DNA of 6,380 nt, taken from assembly GCA_027063545.1 (NCBI GenBank), contig JAMORN010000154.1:1-6380 (forward strand), in the 5' to 3' direction. This document shows, one piece after another, positions 1 through 6,318 of this stretch. A program made the translations under genes and the position numbers. The stretch is from a bacterium (GTDB lineage Bacteria > JAMORN01). The notes beneath the pieces were generated by a model. It ran no database searches. It had not been told where the DNA came from and was given only the letters and a program-made list of their open reading frames with translations. Each line of letters starts with the position of its first letter. Position 1 is the first letter of the stretch.

Positions 1-309
1 TATATTAATTTCATCTACTTTTTCATAAAAGTTATTATCTATTATATATTTTGCCAATGCTCTTATACCATTACCACACATCTCAGCAAAACTTCCATCA
101 CTATTCCAATAATCCATGAAATAAAATCCACTTTCTCCTCTAACTAATCCAATTAGTCCATCGCATCCAATTCCAAAGTGTCTATCACATATTTTTTTTG
201 CGAGTTCACTCATTTTTTCTCTGGGGATAATTCCAGAGAGATTATCAAATATAACAAAATCATTACCTAAACCATGAATTTTTTGAAATTCTATTTTTAT
301 CTTTGCCAT
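1..309 (-). CDS. dapF: Diaminopimelate epimerase, N-terminal part (cut by window edge)
   Basis: DapF interconverts LL- and meso-diaminopimelate in the cytoplasm, in the lysine and peptidoglycan precursor pathway. I translated this region by hand because the gene runs off the left edge; 103 codons are present with no stop. Family hallmarks are clear: HGLGNDF at residues 12-18, DRHFGIGCDGL at about 42-52, and the active-site block MCGNGIR at 77-83, where Cys78 corresponds to the first catalytic cysteine (Cys73 in E. coli). The second catalytic cysteine lies in the missing half. The family is usually about 270-280 residues, so roughly the first of its two pseudo-symmetric domains is here. The ATG at 309 is preceded by AAAAGGAG. 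The gene begins 2 bases after the stop of the HAD gene and is probably the third gene of a minus-strand operon. Identification is firm. Confidence 0.96.
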   Translation of the reverse strand, partial: MAKIKIEFQKIHGLGNDFVIFDNLSGIIPREKMSELAKKICDRHFGIGCDGLIGLVRGESGFYFMDYWNSDGSFAEMCGNGIRALAKYIIDNNFYEKVDEINI

Positions 310-311
310 AT

Positions 312-959
312 TTATCTTCTCCTTTTTATATAGTGTATTATATCATATATATTATTTATAATAGTAATATCATTTGTTTTCCCATTTAAAGAAGAATTAT
401 CATATTCCCATTTTAACCAAAAACATTTCCATCCTAAATTACAAGCAGGATATAAATTTATAAGTCTATCATCTATAAAAATTATATCATTTTCATTAGG
501 GTATATCTTTTTTATATATTGATTAACCTTTTTATAGCTTTCTTTATTTGGTTTTCCAGAAAAACTAAAAAATTCGATATCAAAGATTTCATTAAAAAAT
601 TCATGTATTCCCAGCATTTTTAAACCTTTTTTAATATATCTTTTTAACCCATTACTAAATATAAATTTATCACCTTCTATATGATTTAATAGATTTATCA
701 GATCAGAATCTTTTTTTAATGTTAGATCTATATCTAGAATAAAATCGAAGTACTCTTTAGGATTAATATTATGATGTAGTTTTAGCCCTTCTATAGTGGT
801 ACCATATTTATTATAATAATCTTTTCTTATATTATGAGCTTTTTCGATAGAAACATTTAGTTTTATTTTTATAAATTCAGCTATTTTATCATCAATTTTT
901 TCAATTATACCTAAGTCAGCGGGATATAAAACATTATCGTAATCAAAAATAAAAATCAT
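312..959 (-). CDS. HAD-family hydrolase, pyrimidine 5'-nucleotidase type
   Basis: The 215-residue product is a cytoplasmic haloacid dehalogenase-superfamily phosphatase. Motif I is FDYDNVLYP with nucleophile Asp6 and Asp8. Motif II is IFSNG with Ser102, motif III is Lys136 in SGKP, and motif IV is FIDDRLINL with Asp162 and Asp163. The helical cap carries YYNKYGTTIEGL (48-59) and HHNINPKEY (62-70), which match the pattern of the pyrimidine 5'-nucleotidase (SDT1-like) subfamily, so a nucleoside monophosphate or small phosphate ester is the likely substrate; the true substrate cannot be read from the sequence. All catalytic residues are present and the length is usual for the group. The start at 959 is favoured because the DxD motif begins five residues in. 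GAGGAAG (974-980) lies 14 bases upstream, somewhat far. It follows the upstream gene by 6 bases and precedes dapF by 2. Confidence 0.88.
   Translation of the reverse strand: MIFIFDYDNVLYPADLGIIEKIDDKIAEFIKIKLNVSIEKAHNIRKDYYNKYGTTIEGLKLHHNINPKEYFDFILDIDLTLKKDSDLINLLNHIEGDKFIFSNGLKRYIKKGLKMLGIHEFFNEIFDIEFFSFSGKPNKESYKKVNQYIKKIYPNENDIIFIDDRLINLYPACNLGWKCFWLKWEYDNSSLNGKTNDITIINNIYDIIHYIKRRR
319..326 (-). promoter_or_regulatory. dapF ribosome binding site inside the preceding gene
   Basis: On the minus strand AAAAGGAG lies 9 bases before the dapF ATG at 309. It falls within the last codons of the HAD gene, and the resulting Lys-Arg-Arg-Arg C-terminus is written by the purine-rich site itself. The HAD stop (312-314) sits between the site and the dapF start. 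This supports the chosen dapF start and suggests translational coupling of the two genes. Confidence 0.8.
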
Positions 960-965
960 AAATTA

Positions 966-1604
966 TTATATATCTTCCTCAATCCCATCAATTAATTCAG
1001 TTAACATCTTTATTTCTTCAATGTATTGAGAAGTATAATCTTCTTTAGAATCAAAATATTCCAATAATTCCTCTGTAATTTCATCATTTAAATCAAAAGT
1101 GGATTTTTTTACTTTATCGCCAACTTCAAATCCCCATCTTTCTAATAATTCTGGAGTAACCTCTAAGGCATCTTCTAGAGATAAAAATTTCATTGGTCCC
1201 CAAAATGCCCACCATGATTTAATTCTATTTGAGGTAGCTTTATTAAAACAAGATTCTATTCTTCCATACATATCTTTAATCTTTACAACAGTCATCATTC
1301 CTGTTATTAAGATTTTATCTTTATATTCTTCATTTATTCCTTTATATTTTGTAAGAAAGAAGATATACTTTTTTTGTCTTTTAACAAATAAATCCCTTTC
1401 TTTTAGATTTAAACAATCATAATATCCAAAAGTAGAAGTCTCTATATTAGGATCTTTTAATTTAAAATCTTTTCTTTGTTCTCCAAAAATATCCCTAATA
1501 GGAAGTTCTGCTGATAAACTGGTATTATAAGTGAGTATAAATCCTTCTTTGCTTGTTGTAGTGTAATCATCCCATAAGAAAAGGTTGATATCATTATTTA
1601 GCAT
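966..1604 (-). CDS. Uncharacterised protein heading the dapF operon
   Basis: I do not recognise this 212-residue protein as a named family. It is acidic, soluble-looking, and has no signal peptide or membrane segment. The first two thirds look like a mixed beta-rich fold: NLFLWDDY (7-14), GFILTYNTSL (21-30), a central strand pair YIFFLTKY (80-87) and KILITGMMTVVKI (97-109), then a Trp-rich stretch KSWWAFWGPMKFL (129-141). The pattern of a strand ending in an aromatic/basic loop followed by an ITG-type strand is loosely reminiscent of PUA/ASCH/EVE-like nucleic-acid or modified-base readers, but this is only an impression. The C-terminal third (about 143-212) is helical and rich in Glu. The start at 1604 is supported by AGGAG at 1612-1616, 7 bases upstream. 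It is the first gene of the minus-strand cluster. An overlapping plus-strand reading frame at 1099-1422 is a shadow. Confidence 0.75.
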   Translation of the reverse strand: MLNNDINLFLWDDYTTTSKEGFILTYNTSLSAELPIRDIFGEQRKDFKLKDPNIETSTFGYYDCLNLKERDLFVKRQKKYIFFLTKYKGINEEYKDKILITGMMTVVKIKDMYGRIESCFNKATSNRIKSWWAFWGPMKFLSLEDALEVTPELLERWGFEVGDKVKKSTFDLNDEITEELLEYFDSKEDYTSQYIEEIKMLTELIDGIEEDI

Positions 1605-1739
1605 GTTAAATCTCCTATTTAAAATTTAAGTTTTAATAAAAGTAGAAAAAAATTTATTTTATATATAGAAATTTATGTTAAACTAAAAATAGAAAAAATA
1701 GATATATAAAATCAAGAGAAAAAATAGGAGAAGATATAG
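1605..1739. promoter_or_regulatory. Divergent intergenic region between the dapF operon and argJ
   Basis: These 135 bases lie between two outward-facing start codons, so promoters for both transcription units are expected here. The stretch is almost wholly A/T. AT-rich -10-like hexamers occur on both strands (for example TATATA/TATAAA within 1703-1710 on plus, and TATAAAAT read on minus from 1663 to 1656), but no convincing -35 partner is seen on either strand. I saw no ARG-box-like palindrome or riboswitch. Ribosome binding sites are clear at both ends: AGGAG at 1726-1730 for argJ, and AGGAG on minus at 1612-1616. Confidence 0.5.
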
Positions 1740-2960
1740 ATGTATGATTTTCATATAATAAAAGGCGGTGTTACTGCACCTTTAGGATTTGATGCTGCAG
1801 GAATTAGAGTTCCTATAAGGGAGGATAATAAGAGAAAGCCTGATCTTGCTGCTATTTATTGTAGAGAAAGAGCAATTGTTGCAGGAGCTTTTACAACTAA
1901 TGTGGTAAAAGCAGCCCCTGTTTTATGGGATATGGAAATAGTAAAAAAAGGATATGCAAGAATAATAGTTGCAAATTCTGGTATTGCTAATGCAGCTACA
2001 GGGAAAGAAGGTTATAATGATATGATAAAGATTATAAAAAGTATTTCTGAGGTATGGGATATACCAGAAGAAGAGATTTTAGTTGCTTCTACAGGAGTAA
2101 TTGGAGAGAGATTACCTGTTGATAGAATAATTAAGAAACTTCCAGCTTTAAAGAAGAAATTAGGAAGAGATATAAAAGAAACATATGCTAAAGCTATAAT
2201 GACTACAGATACTTTTCCCAAGACAGCTGCTGTATCTTTGGATATAGATGAGCATATAGTAACAATAGGAGGTGTAGCTAAAGGAGCTGGGATGATACAT
2301 CCTAATCTTGCAACTATGTTAGCCTTTTTTACTACAGATGTAAATATAACAAAAGAGATGCTTGATATTGCAATAAAAAGAGTCGTAGAGCATTCTTTTA
2401 ATTCAATAACTGTAGATGGTGACACATCAACAAATGATACAGTTCTTATTATGTCTAGTAATATGGCGGGAAACAGAATAATAGATAAGGAAGATGAGAG
2501 ATTTGAGAAATTTTATAAGGCTTTAGAATTTGTAGCTCAAGATTTAGCAAAAAAGATAGTAAAAGATGGAGAAGGTGCAACAAAGTTAATTACTATTATA
2601 GTTGAAGGGTTAAAAAGCTATGAAGATGCGAAAAAAATAGCTGTTAGTATTGCTAAGTCAAATTTAGTAAAAACTGCCTTTTTTGGTAATGATCCTAATT
2701 GGGGGAGAATTTTAGCAGCAGCTGGAAGTGCTGGAGTAGATTTTGATCCTAATAAGATAGAGATATTACTAAATGATATTCCAATTGTACAGGATGGTAT
2801 AACTTCAGAGTATTTTGAAGAGTCAATAGTAAAGAATGAAATGAAAAAGAAAGAGGTTACTTTGGTAGTAAACTTTCACAATGGGCCTGTAAGTAGTACT
2901 GTTTGGACATGCGATATGACTTATGATTACATAAAGATTAACGCATCATATAGAACTTAA
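1740..2960 (+). CDS. argJ: Glutamate N-acetyltransferase / amino-acid N-acetyltransferase (ArgJ)
   Basis: ArgJ moves the acetyl group from N-acetylornithine to glutamate in the cyclic arginine pathway; some members also use acetyl-CoA to make N-acetylglutamate. At 406 residues it has the usual full length. It is made as a precursor that cleaves itself between Ala and Thr, and the site is visible as KGAGMIHPNLATML (181-194), with Thr192 becoming the N-terminal nucleophile of the beta chain. Other conserved blocks are STGVIGERLP (117-126; Thr118-Gly119 form the expected oxyanion hole), TTDTFPK (155-161), VDGDTSTNDT (225-234), GNDPNWGRI (316-324) and the C-terminal WTCDMTYDYIKINASYRT (389-406). 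One deviation: NSGIAN at 79-84, where NSGNAN or NAGNAN is usual. AGGAG ends 9 bases before the ATG. Whether the enzyme is mono- or bifunctional cannot be decided here. No other arginine gene is in view. Confidence 0.96.
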   Translation: MYDFHIIKGGVTAPLGFDAAGIRVPIREDNKRKPDLAAIYCRERAIVAGAFTTNVVKAAPVLWDMEIVKKGYARIIVANSGIANAATGKEGYNDMIKIIKSISEVWDIPEEEILVASTGVIGERLPVDRIIKKLPALKKKLGRDIKETYAKAIMTTDTFPKTAAVSLDIDEHIVTIGGVAKGAGMIHPNLATMLAFFTTDVNITKEMLDIAIKRVVEHSFNSITVDGDTSTNDTVLIMSSNMAGNRIIDKEDERFEKFYKALEFVAQDLAKKIVKDGEGATKLITIIVEGLKSYEDAKKIAVSIAKSNLVKTAFFGNDPNWGRILAAAGSAGVDFDPNKIEILLNDIPIVQDGITSEYFEESIVKNEMKKKEVTLVVNFHNGPVSSTVWTCDMTYDYIKINASYRT

Positions 2961-2961
2961 A

Positions 2962-3009
2962 TTTTTTTCTTTGTTTTTCTTCTTTAAGCTTCCTTTTTTA
3001 TTCCTTTTT
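2962..3009 (+). other. Pyrimidine-rich tract after argJ
   Basis: Of these 48 bases, 43 are C or T, mostly runs of T. The tract begins directly after the argJ stop and ends at the -24 element of the sigma-54 promoter. I found no stable GC-containing hairpin before the T runs, so a standard intrinsic terminator is not supported. Possible roles are weak termination of argJ transcription or a bent A/T-tract upstream of the promoter; neither is shown. Confidence 0.5.
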
Positions 3010-3024
3010 GGCATATTTATTGCA
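3009..3024 (+). promoter_or_regulatory. Sigma-54 (RpoN) -24/-12 promoter of the flagellar operon
   Basis: TGGCATATTTATTGCA matches the sigma-54 consensus TGGCAC-N5-TTGCA at all positions but the C before the spacer. The invariant GG (3010-3011) and GC (3022-3023) have the required spacing. Transcription is expected to begin near 3035, giving a leader of about 45 bases before the ATG at 3080. The setting, immediately upstream of hook genes in an intergenic gap, fits the known use of sigma-54 for hook-basal-body genes in many bacteria. An activator of the FlrC/FlgR/FleQ type would be needed; no binding site for one was recognised. Confidence 0.85.
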
Positions 3025-3079
3025 TTCCCATTTTTAATGTAAATACTGAAAAAATTTTTGAGAAAGGAGATGTAAAATT

Positions 3080-3691
3080 ATGGATGAAAGGAAATTAATA
3101 ATTATTATAATGATCGTATTTATGATTTCTCAGTTTATTATATTTGGAACCTTATTTTTTGCAGGATTATTTAGATTTGAAGTTTCAACGCCGGAAAGTA
3201 GTAAGATTTTTGATGTACACACTGTATTAGAAAATAAACGAGAAGTACGATTGGATTCAATATTAGCCAAAAATTATTATATGTATGAAGCATTAAAGAG
3301 ACAACAAAAGTTATTAGAAGCTAAACAGGAAAGTTTAATTGTATATGAGAATAGAATAAAGATGTTAGAAAAGGAGATTCAAAAAAGAAAAGCTGAGATT
3401 GAGAAGACAAAAAAAGAAATAGAGAATTTGGTTCTTGAGAATAAAAAATTAGAAGCCAAAAAAGAGACTATTCTAGATAAAAAGTATAAAAGATTGGCTA
3501 AAATATACGCTAATATAGAACCCCAGCAAGCAGCTAGATATTTGGAAGCTATGGATAGTAAAACAGCAATAGAAATTTTAATAAGGATGAATCCAGAGAA
3601 TGCAGGCGCTATAATGAAGTACTTAAAGGATACAAAAAAGGGTATAGAAATTACTAAAGCTGCCTTAAAAGGGTTAATAAAAAAGAATTAA
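3080..3691 (+). CDS. MotE/YlxF-like flagellar protein with MgtE-N-like domain
   Basis: The 203-residue protein has a short basic N-terminus, one hydrophobic membrane segment at about 6-32, a long heptad-like coiled coil at about 68-135 rich in Lys and Glu, and a C-terminal helical domain at about 136-195 (KRLAKIYANIEPQQAARYLEAM and the ALEILxRMNPENAGAIM-like repeat unit). That last domain resembles the MgtE intracellular N domain, which is related to FliG repeats. This architecture is that of the MotE/YlxF family found in flagellar operons next to fliK and flgD. MotE of Sinorhizobium is a chaperone for the stator-associated protein MotC; the role of family members elsewhere is less certain. 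The bulk is expected outside the cytoplasmic membrane if the N-terminal helix acts as a signal anchor. AAAGGAGAT lies 8 bases before the ATG. It is the first gene behind the sigma-54 promoter, 17 bases before fliK. It is not a magnesium transporter. Confidence 0.85.
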   Translation: MDERKLIIIIMIVFMISQFIIFGTLFFAGLFRFEVSTPESSKIFDVHTVLENKREVRLDSILAKNYYMYEALKRQQKLLEAKQESLIVYENRIKMLEKEIQKRKAEIEKTKKEIENLVLENKKLEAKKETILDKKYKRLAKIYANIEPQQAARYLEAMDSKTAIEILIRMNPENAGAIMKYLKDTKKGIEITKAALKGLIKKN

Positions 3692-3708
3692 TATAAAAGG
3701 AGAAAGCC

Positions 3709-5535
3709 ATGCTAAACTCTACTAATATCACCTCTTTAAATAAAATAGAGAAAATTCAGATGAACGATTTGAATTTTAATAAGAATAATGATTTAAAAGA
3801 AGAAAATTTTTCCTCTTTTGAAAGTTTATTAGATTTACTGTTGTCTAAAACTTTTAACAGTACAATACAGACCCAATCTATAGATAATTCTGCAAATACA
3901 TTAAATAACTCTATAAAAAATAGTTTTTTAGATAGATTAAAATACGATAATAGCCGTGTAATGAAAAATATAGATCAAAGAGAATATGTAAAAATAGAAA
4001 AGAAGTCTTTAGATAAAGAAAGTAAAGCTATTAATAGGAAAGATAATAAAATAGAAAATAAAATAGAAGAAATAAAAGACTCAGAAGATTTGAAAAAAAC
4101 AAAAAGAAAGATTCCAAAAAGAAATTATAAAGTCTACACCCAAGAATTATTTTATTTAAATATTAGCCTTATCCAAACAATAGTAACAGATTTGAATAAT
4201 AAATTAGATGTAAATGAATTAAGTAAGTCTAAATTTTCAGATCCTATTATAGAAAATAGCGAGACTTTAAATAACTTTATAAATAAACTTTCAAATATTT
4301 TAAATAATTTTTTTAAGTTAGAAGATTATACAAATAAAGATGTTCCAAAAGAAAATATATTATCAGTATTAAAAACAATAAAACAAGAACTTCTTTTATT
4401 AAAAGAGAATGAAATATTTAAAAATTTAGTTCAATCAAATGAATTCCAACATAAATTAGATTATAATCTTAAACTTCTTGATAGTCTTATAAATTTTTTT
4501 GCTTCTAAGGATAATAATGAATTAGAAAATAATGAGGATTTGCATTTTAATAAATTAGTAGAACTACTAAATAAAGATTTAAAAGATATTAATAAAAATT
4601 TTACGTCTACTAATAAATTAAATAATGAAAACCAGACTTCTGAAAAACAATATATTTCTCAAAAGATCTTCGTAGAATTAAAAAAATTAAGTGTAGAATT
4701 TAAAGAAATAGAAATAAAGTTAAATAATGAGCCTAAAATAAGTAAAGATGCTTTATCTTCTTTAAAGAATATGTTGTCCCAATTGGAAAATAATGTTTAT
4801 TTGAAAGAAAATAAGGTATCATTAAATAATGATTTTAACCAAAATTCTATCCAAATTGATCAGTCTTTAGGTTTTAATATTAAAGAAGGTAAAAAAACAT
4901 CTAATATAATAAATACTTTTTTTAATAAAGATGGTAAAGGAAAAATTTTCCCTACAATAAAAGAGGATAATAATCAATCAATAGTTTCTAATCATCAAAA
5001 TGGAAAAAATTTTTCTGAAATAGCCAATTCTGGGAAAATTTTAAACATAGAAGAGGTAAAAGAACCAGAAAATCTAATTAAAACAGAAAAAAGTACTAAA
5101 AATTATGGTAAAAATATAATAGAACAAATAAAATCAGAATTTAAGAAATATACCAATATTCATAAAGTTAAACATATAACAGTTAAATTAGAACCTAAAA
5201 CTCTAGGAAAGTTAGATATTGAGTTAGTTTTCAAAGACAAAGATTTAAAAATGCATATTAAAGTTTTAAATCCTGAAACTCATGCTATATTAAAGGAAAA
5301 TATTCATCATTTAAAGGAGACTTTGAATAATATTGGCATAAATATTGTAAATATAGATTTAGAGATGAAAGAGAATAATGAAGAGAACTTCAAAGAAGCT
5401 TTAAATAAAGAGTTTGGTTCTTTTAAAGACAATAGCAAAGAAAAAGAAAATTTAGATTATAAAGAAGATAGTAATGGAAATAAAAGATTTTTAAAGAGAA
5501 AATATGGTAACTCAAGATATGAGATAATAATATAA
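3709..5535 (+). CDS. fliK: Flagellar hook-length control protein FliK
   Basis: FliK is secreted through the flagellar type III apparatus, measures hook length and switches export from hook to filament substrates. The C-terminal Flg_hook domain is clear at about 485-565: KHITVKLEPKTLGKLDIEL, with the family's Pro-x-x-Leu-Gly (496-500), then VLNPETHAILKENIHHLKETL and INIVNIDLEM. The first 480 residues are low-complexity and extremely rich in Asn, Lys, Leu, Ser and Glu, as expected of a variable ruler region, though most known FliK rulers are rich in Pro, Ala and Gln. At 608 residues it is longer than Salmonella FliK (405). Residues 34-48 form a hydrophobic patch that includes FESLL (37-41), a possible export-gate motif. 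The start has AAGGAG 6 bases upstream. It lies 14 bases before flgD and 17 after the motE-like gene, and is probably co-transcribed with both. A shorter annotation as hypothetical protein would miss the C-terminal domain. Confidence 0.9.
   Translation: MLNSTNITSLNKIEKIQMNDLNFNKNNDLKEENFSSFESLLDLLLSKTFNSTIQTQSIDNSANTLNNSIKNSFLDRLKYDNSRVMKNIDQREYVKIEKKSLDKESKAINRKDNKIENKIEEIKDSEDLKKTKRKIPKRNYKVYTQELFYLNISLIQTIVTDLNNKLDVNELSKSKFSDPIIENSETLNNFINKLSNILNNFFKLEDYTNKDVPKENILSVLKTIKQELLLLKENEIFKNLVQSNEFQHKLDYNLKLLDSLINFFASKDNNELENNEDLHFNKLVELLNKDLKDINKNFTSTNKLNNENQTSEKQYISQKIFVELKKLSVEFKEIEIKLNNEPKISKDALSSLKNMLSQLENNVYLKENKVSLNNDFNQNSIQIDQSLGFNIKEGKKTSNIINTFFNKDGKGKIFPTIKEDNNQSIVSNHQNGKNFSEIANSGKILNIEEVKEPENLIKTEKSTKNYGKNIIEQIKSEFKKYTNIHKVKHITVKLEPKTLGKLDIELVFKDKDLKMHIKVLNPETHAILKENIHHLKETLNNIGINIVNIDLEMKENNEENFKEALNKEFGSFKDNSKEKENLDYKEDSNGNKRFLKRKYGNSRYEIII
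4045..4068 (+). repeat. Perfect 12-base tandem duplication in fliK
   Basis: AATAAAATAGAA occurs twice in direct succession, in frame, giving Asn-Lys-Ile-Glu twice (residues 113-120 of FliK). The unit length is a multiple of three, so copy-number change would lengthen or shorten the ruler region without a frameshift. Confidence 0.8.
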
Positions 5536-5549
5536 AAAGGAGTATAAAA

Positions 5550-6287
5550 ATGGAAGTAAAACCATTAAACGTAGAAGAGTTAATGCAAAGCTTTCAAAAT
5601 AAAGATAATAATAAAACAGAAAGAAATGTTTCCAAAGATCCTCTTAAGTGGGATAAGACGGAGTTTTTAAAACTTTTAATTATGCAATTAAAATATCAAA
5701 ATCCTATGAATCCTGTTGATAATGAAGGCTTTGTTGAGCAATTATCTCAACTTACAGCATTGGAAACTTCACAAAATACATATAATTTATTAAAAGAAAT
5801 GAAAGATAGTTTTGATAATATAGAAAGTACTTTTAAAAATTCTGCCGAGAGCTTAAAACAGGCTTCTGTATTAAACATTATAGGAAAAAAAGCAGTTGTT
5901 TTAGGGGATAGATTTAGTGTTGAAGATACAGAAAATCCTGTAGAAATCAATTTTAAATTTAGTGAACCTAATGAATTGCCTGATAGATTTAGAATGGAAA
6001 TATATGATAATGCAGGTAACCTAATTAATTACTATACGATTTTGAGTTCTACATTAAAAGATGGAGAAGGTAGTTTTAATTGGGATTTAAGAGATAATAA
6101 TGGAATATTAGTACCTAAAGGCGAATATAAGGTTATTTTTAAAGATTTTGATGGTAATATAATAAACGATGGCGGAATATTGACTGAAGGTAGTGTAGAT
6201 GGGGTAAAATTTTTGAAAGAAGGTCAAGTATCATTAATTATAAATGGAAATGTATATAATTTTGAAGACATTGAAGAAATAAAATAA
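5550..6287 (+). CDS. flgD: Flagellar hook assembly (cap) protein FlgD
   Basis: FlgD forms the temporary cap at the tip of the growing hook and guides FlgE subunits into place; it is exported through the flagellar type III system. The N-terminal hallmark is at 39-74: FLKLLIMQLKYQNPMNPVDN, then FVEQLSQLTALETSQN. FLKLL (39-43) corresponds in place to the FxxxPhi gate-recognition motif known for Salmonella FlgD. IGKKAVVLGD (111-120) begins the tudor-like and Ig-like C-terminal region, where GSFNWDLRDNNGILVPKGEY (174-193) is the typical FlgD Ig loop. The end, GSVDGVKFLKEGQVSLIING (214-233), closes the tudor-like part. At 245 residues it is close to the usual 220-240. AAGGAG sits 7 bases before the ATG. 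It follows fliK by 14 bases and precedes the hook gene by 31. The minus-strand frame at 5747-5950 is a shadow. Confidence 0.96.
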   Translation: MEVKPLNVEELMQSFQNKDNNKTERNVSKDPLKWDKTEFLKLLIMQLKYQNPMNPVDNEGFVEQLSQLTALETSQNTYNLLKEMKDSFDNIESTFKNSAESLKQASVLNIIGKKAVVLGDRFSVEDTENPVEINFKFSEPNELPDRFRMEIYDNAGNLINYYTILSSTLKDGEGSFNWDLRDNNGILVPKGEYKVIFKDFDGNIINDGGILTEGSVDGVKFLKEGQVSLIINGNVYNFEDIEEIK

Positions 6288-6318
6288 AAAAATTTAAAAT
6301 AAAAAAAGGAGGCCCAAG

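Noticed and set aside
1099-1422. Plus-strand open frame of 107 codons
   Set aside because: It lies wholly inside the minus-strand 966-1604 gene, shows no family features and has no ribosome binding site in keeping with its neighbours; a shadow frame.
2012-2425. Minus-strand open frame of 137 codons inside argJ
   Set aside because: Antisense to the highly conserved central part of argJ, including its cleavage site; composition is that of a shadow of the real gene.
2803-2820. Inverted repeat CTTCA-N8-TGAAG about 200 bases before the sigma-54 promoter, considered as an activator site
   Set aside because: The arms are only 5 bases, it lies within argJ codons, and no second copy was seen; chance is likely in such biased sequence.
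2951-3009. Rho-independent terminator after argJ
   Set aside because: There are T runs but no GC-containing stem before them; AAGCTT at 2986-2991 is only a 6-base palindrome without a loop.
3050-3059. AAAAATTTTT palindrome in the leader of the motE-like gene
   Set aside because: Expected often in DNA this rich in A and T, and it has no loop to form a hairpin; no regulatory role is supported.
3080-3691. Reading the MgtE-N-like domain as a magnesium transporter
   Set aside because: There is a single membrane segment, no CBS domains and no MgtE transmembrane domain; the flagellar setting and coiled coil fit the MotE/YlxF family.
4308-4500. T7 runs in fliK (such as 4308-4314 and 4494-4500) as programmed slippage sites
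   Set aside because: The full frame is uninterrupted and the C-terminal FliK domain is reached without any shift, so slippage is not needed; such runs are common at this base composition.
5747-5950. Minus-strand open frame of 67 codons inside flgD
   Set aside because: Antisense to a clear FlgD domain and without any recognisable feature of its own.
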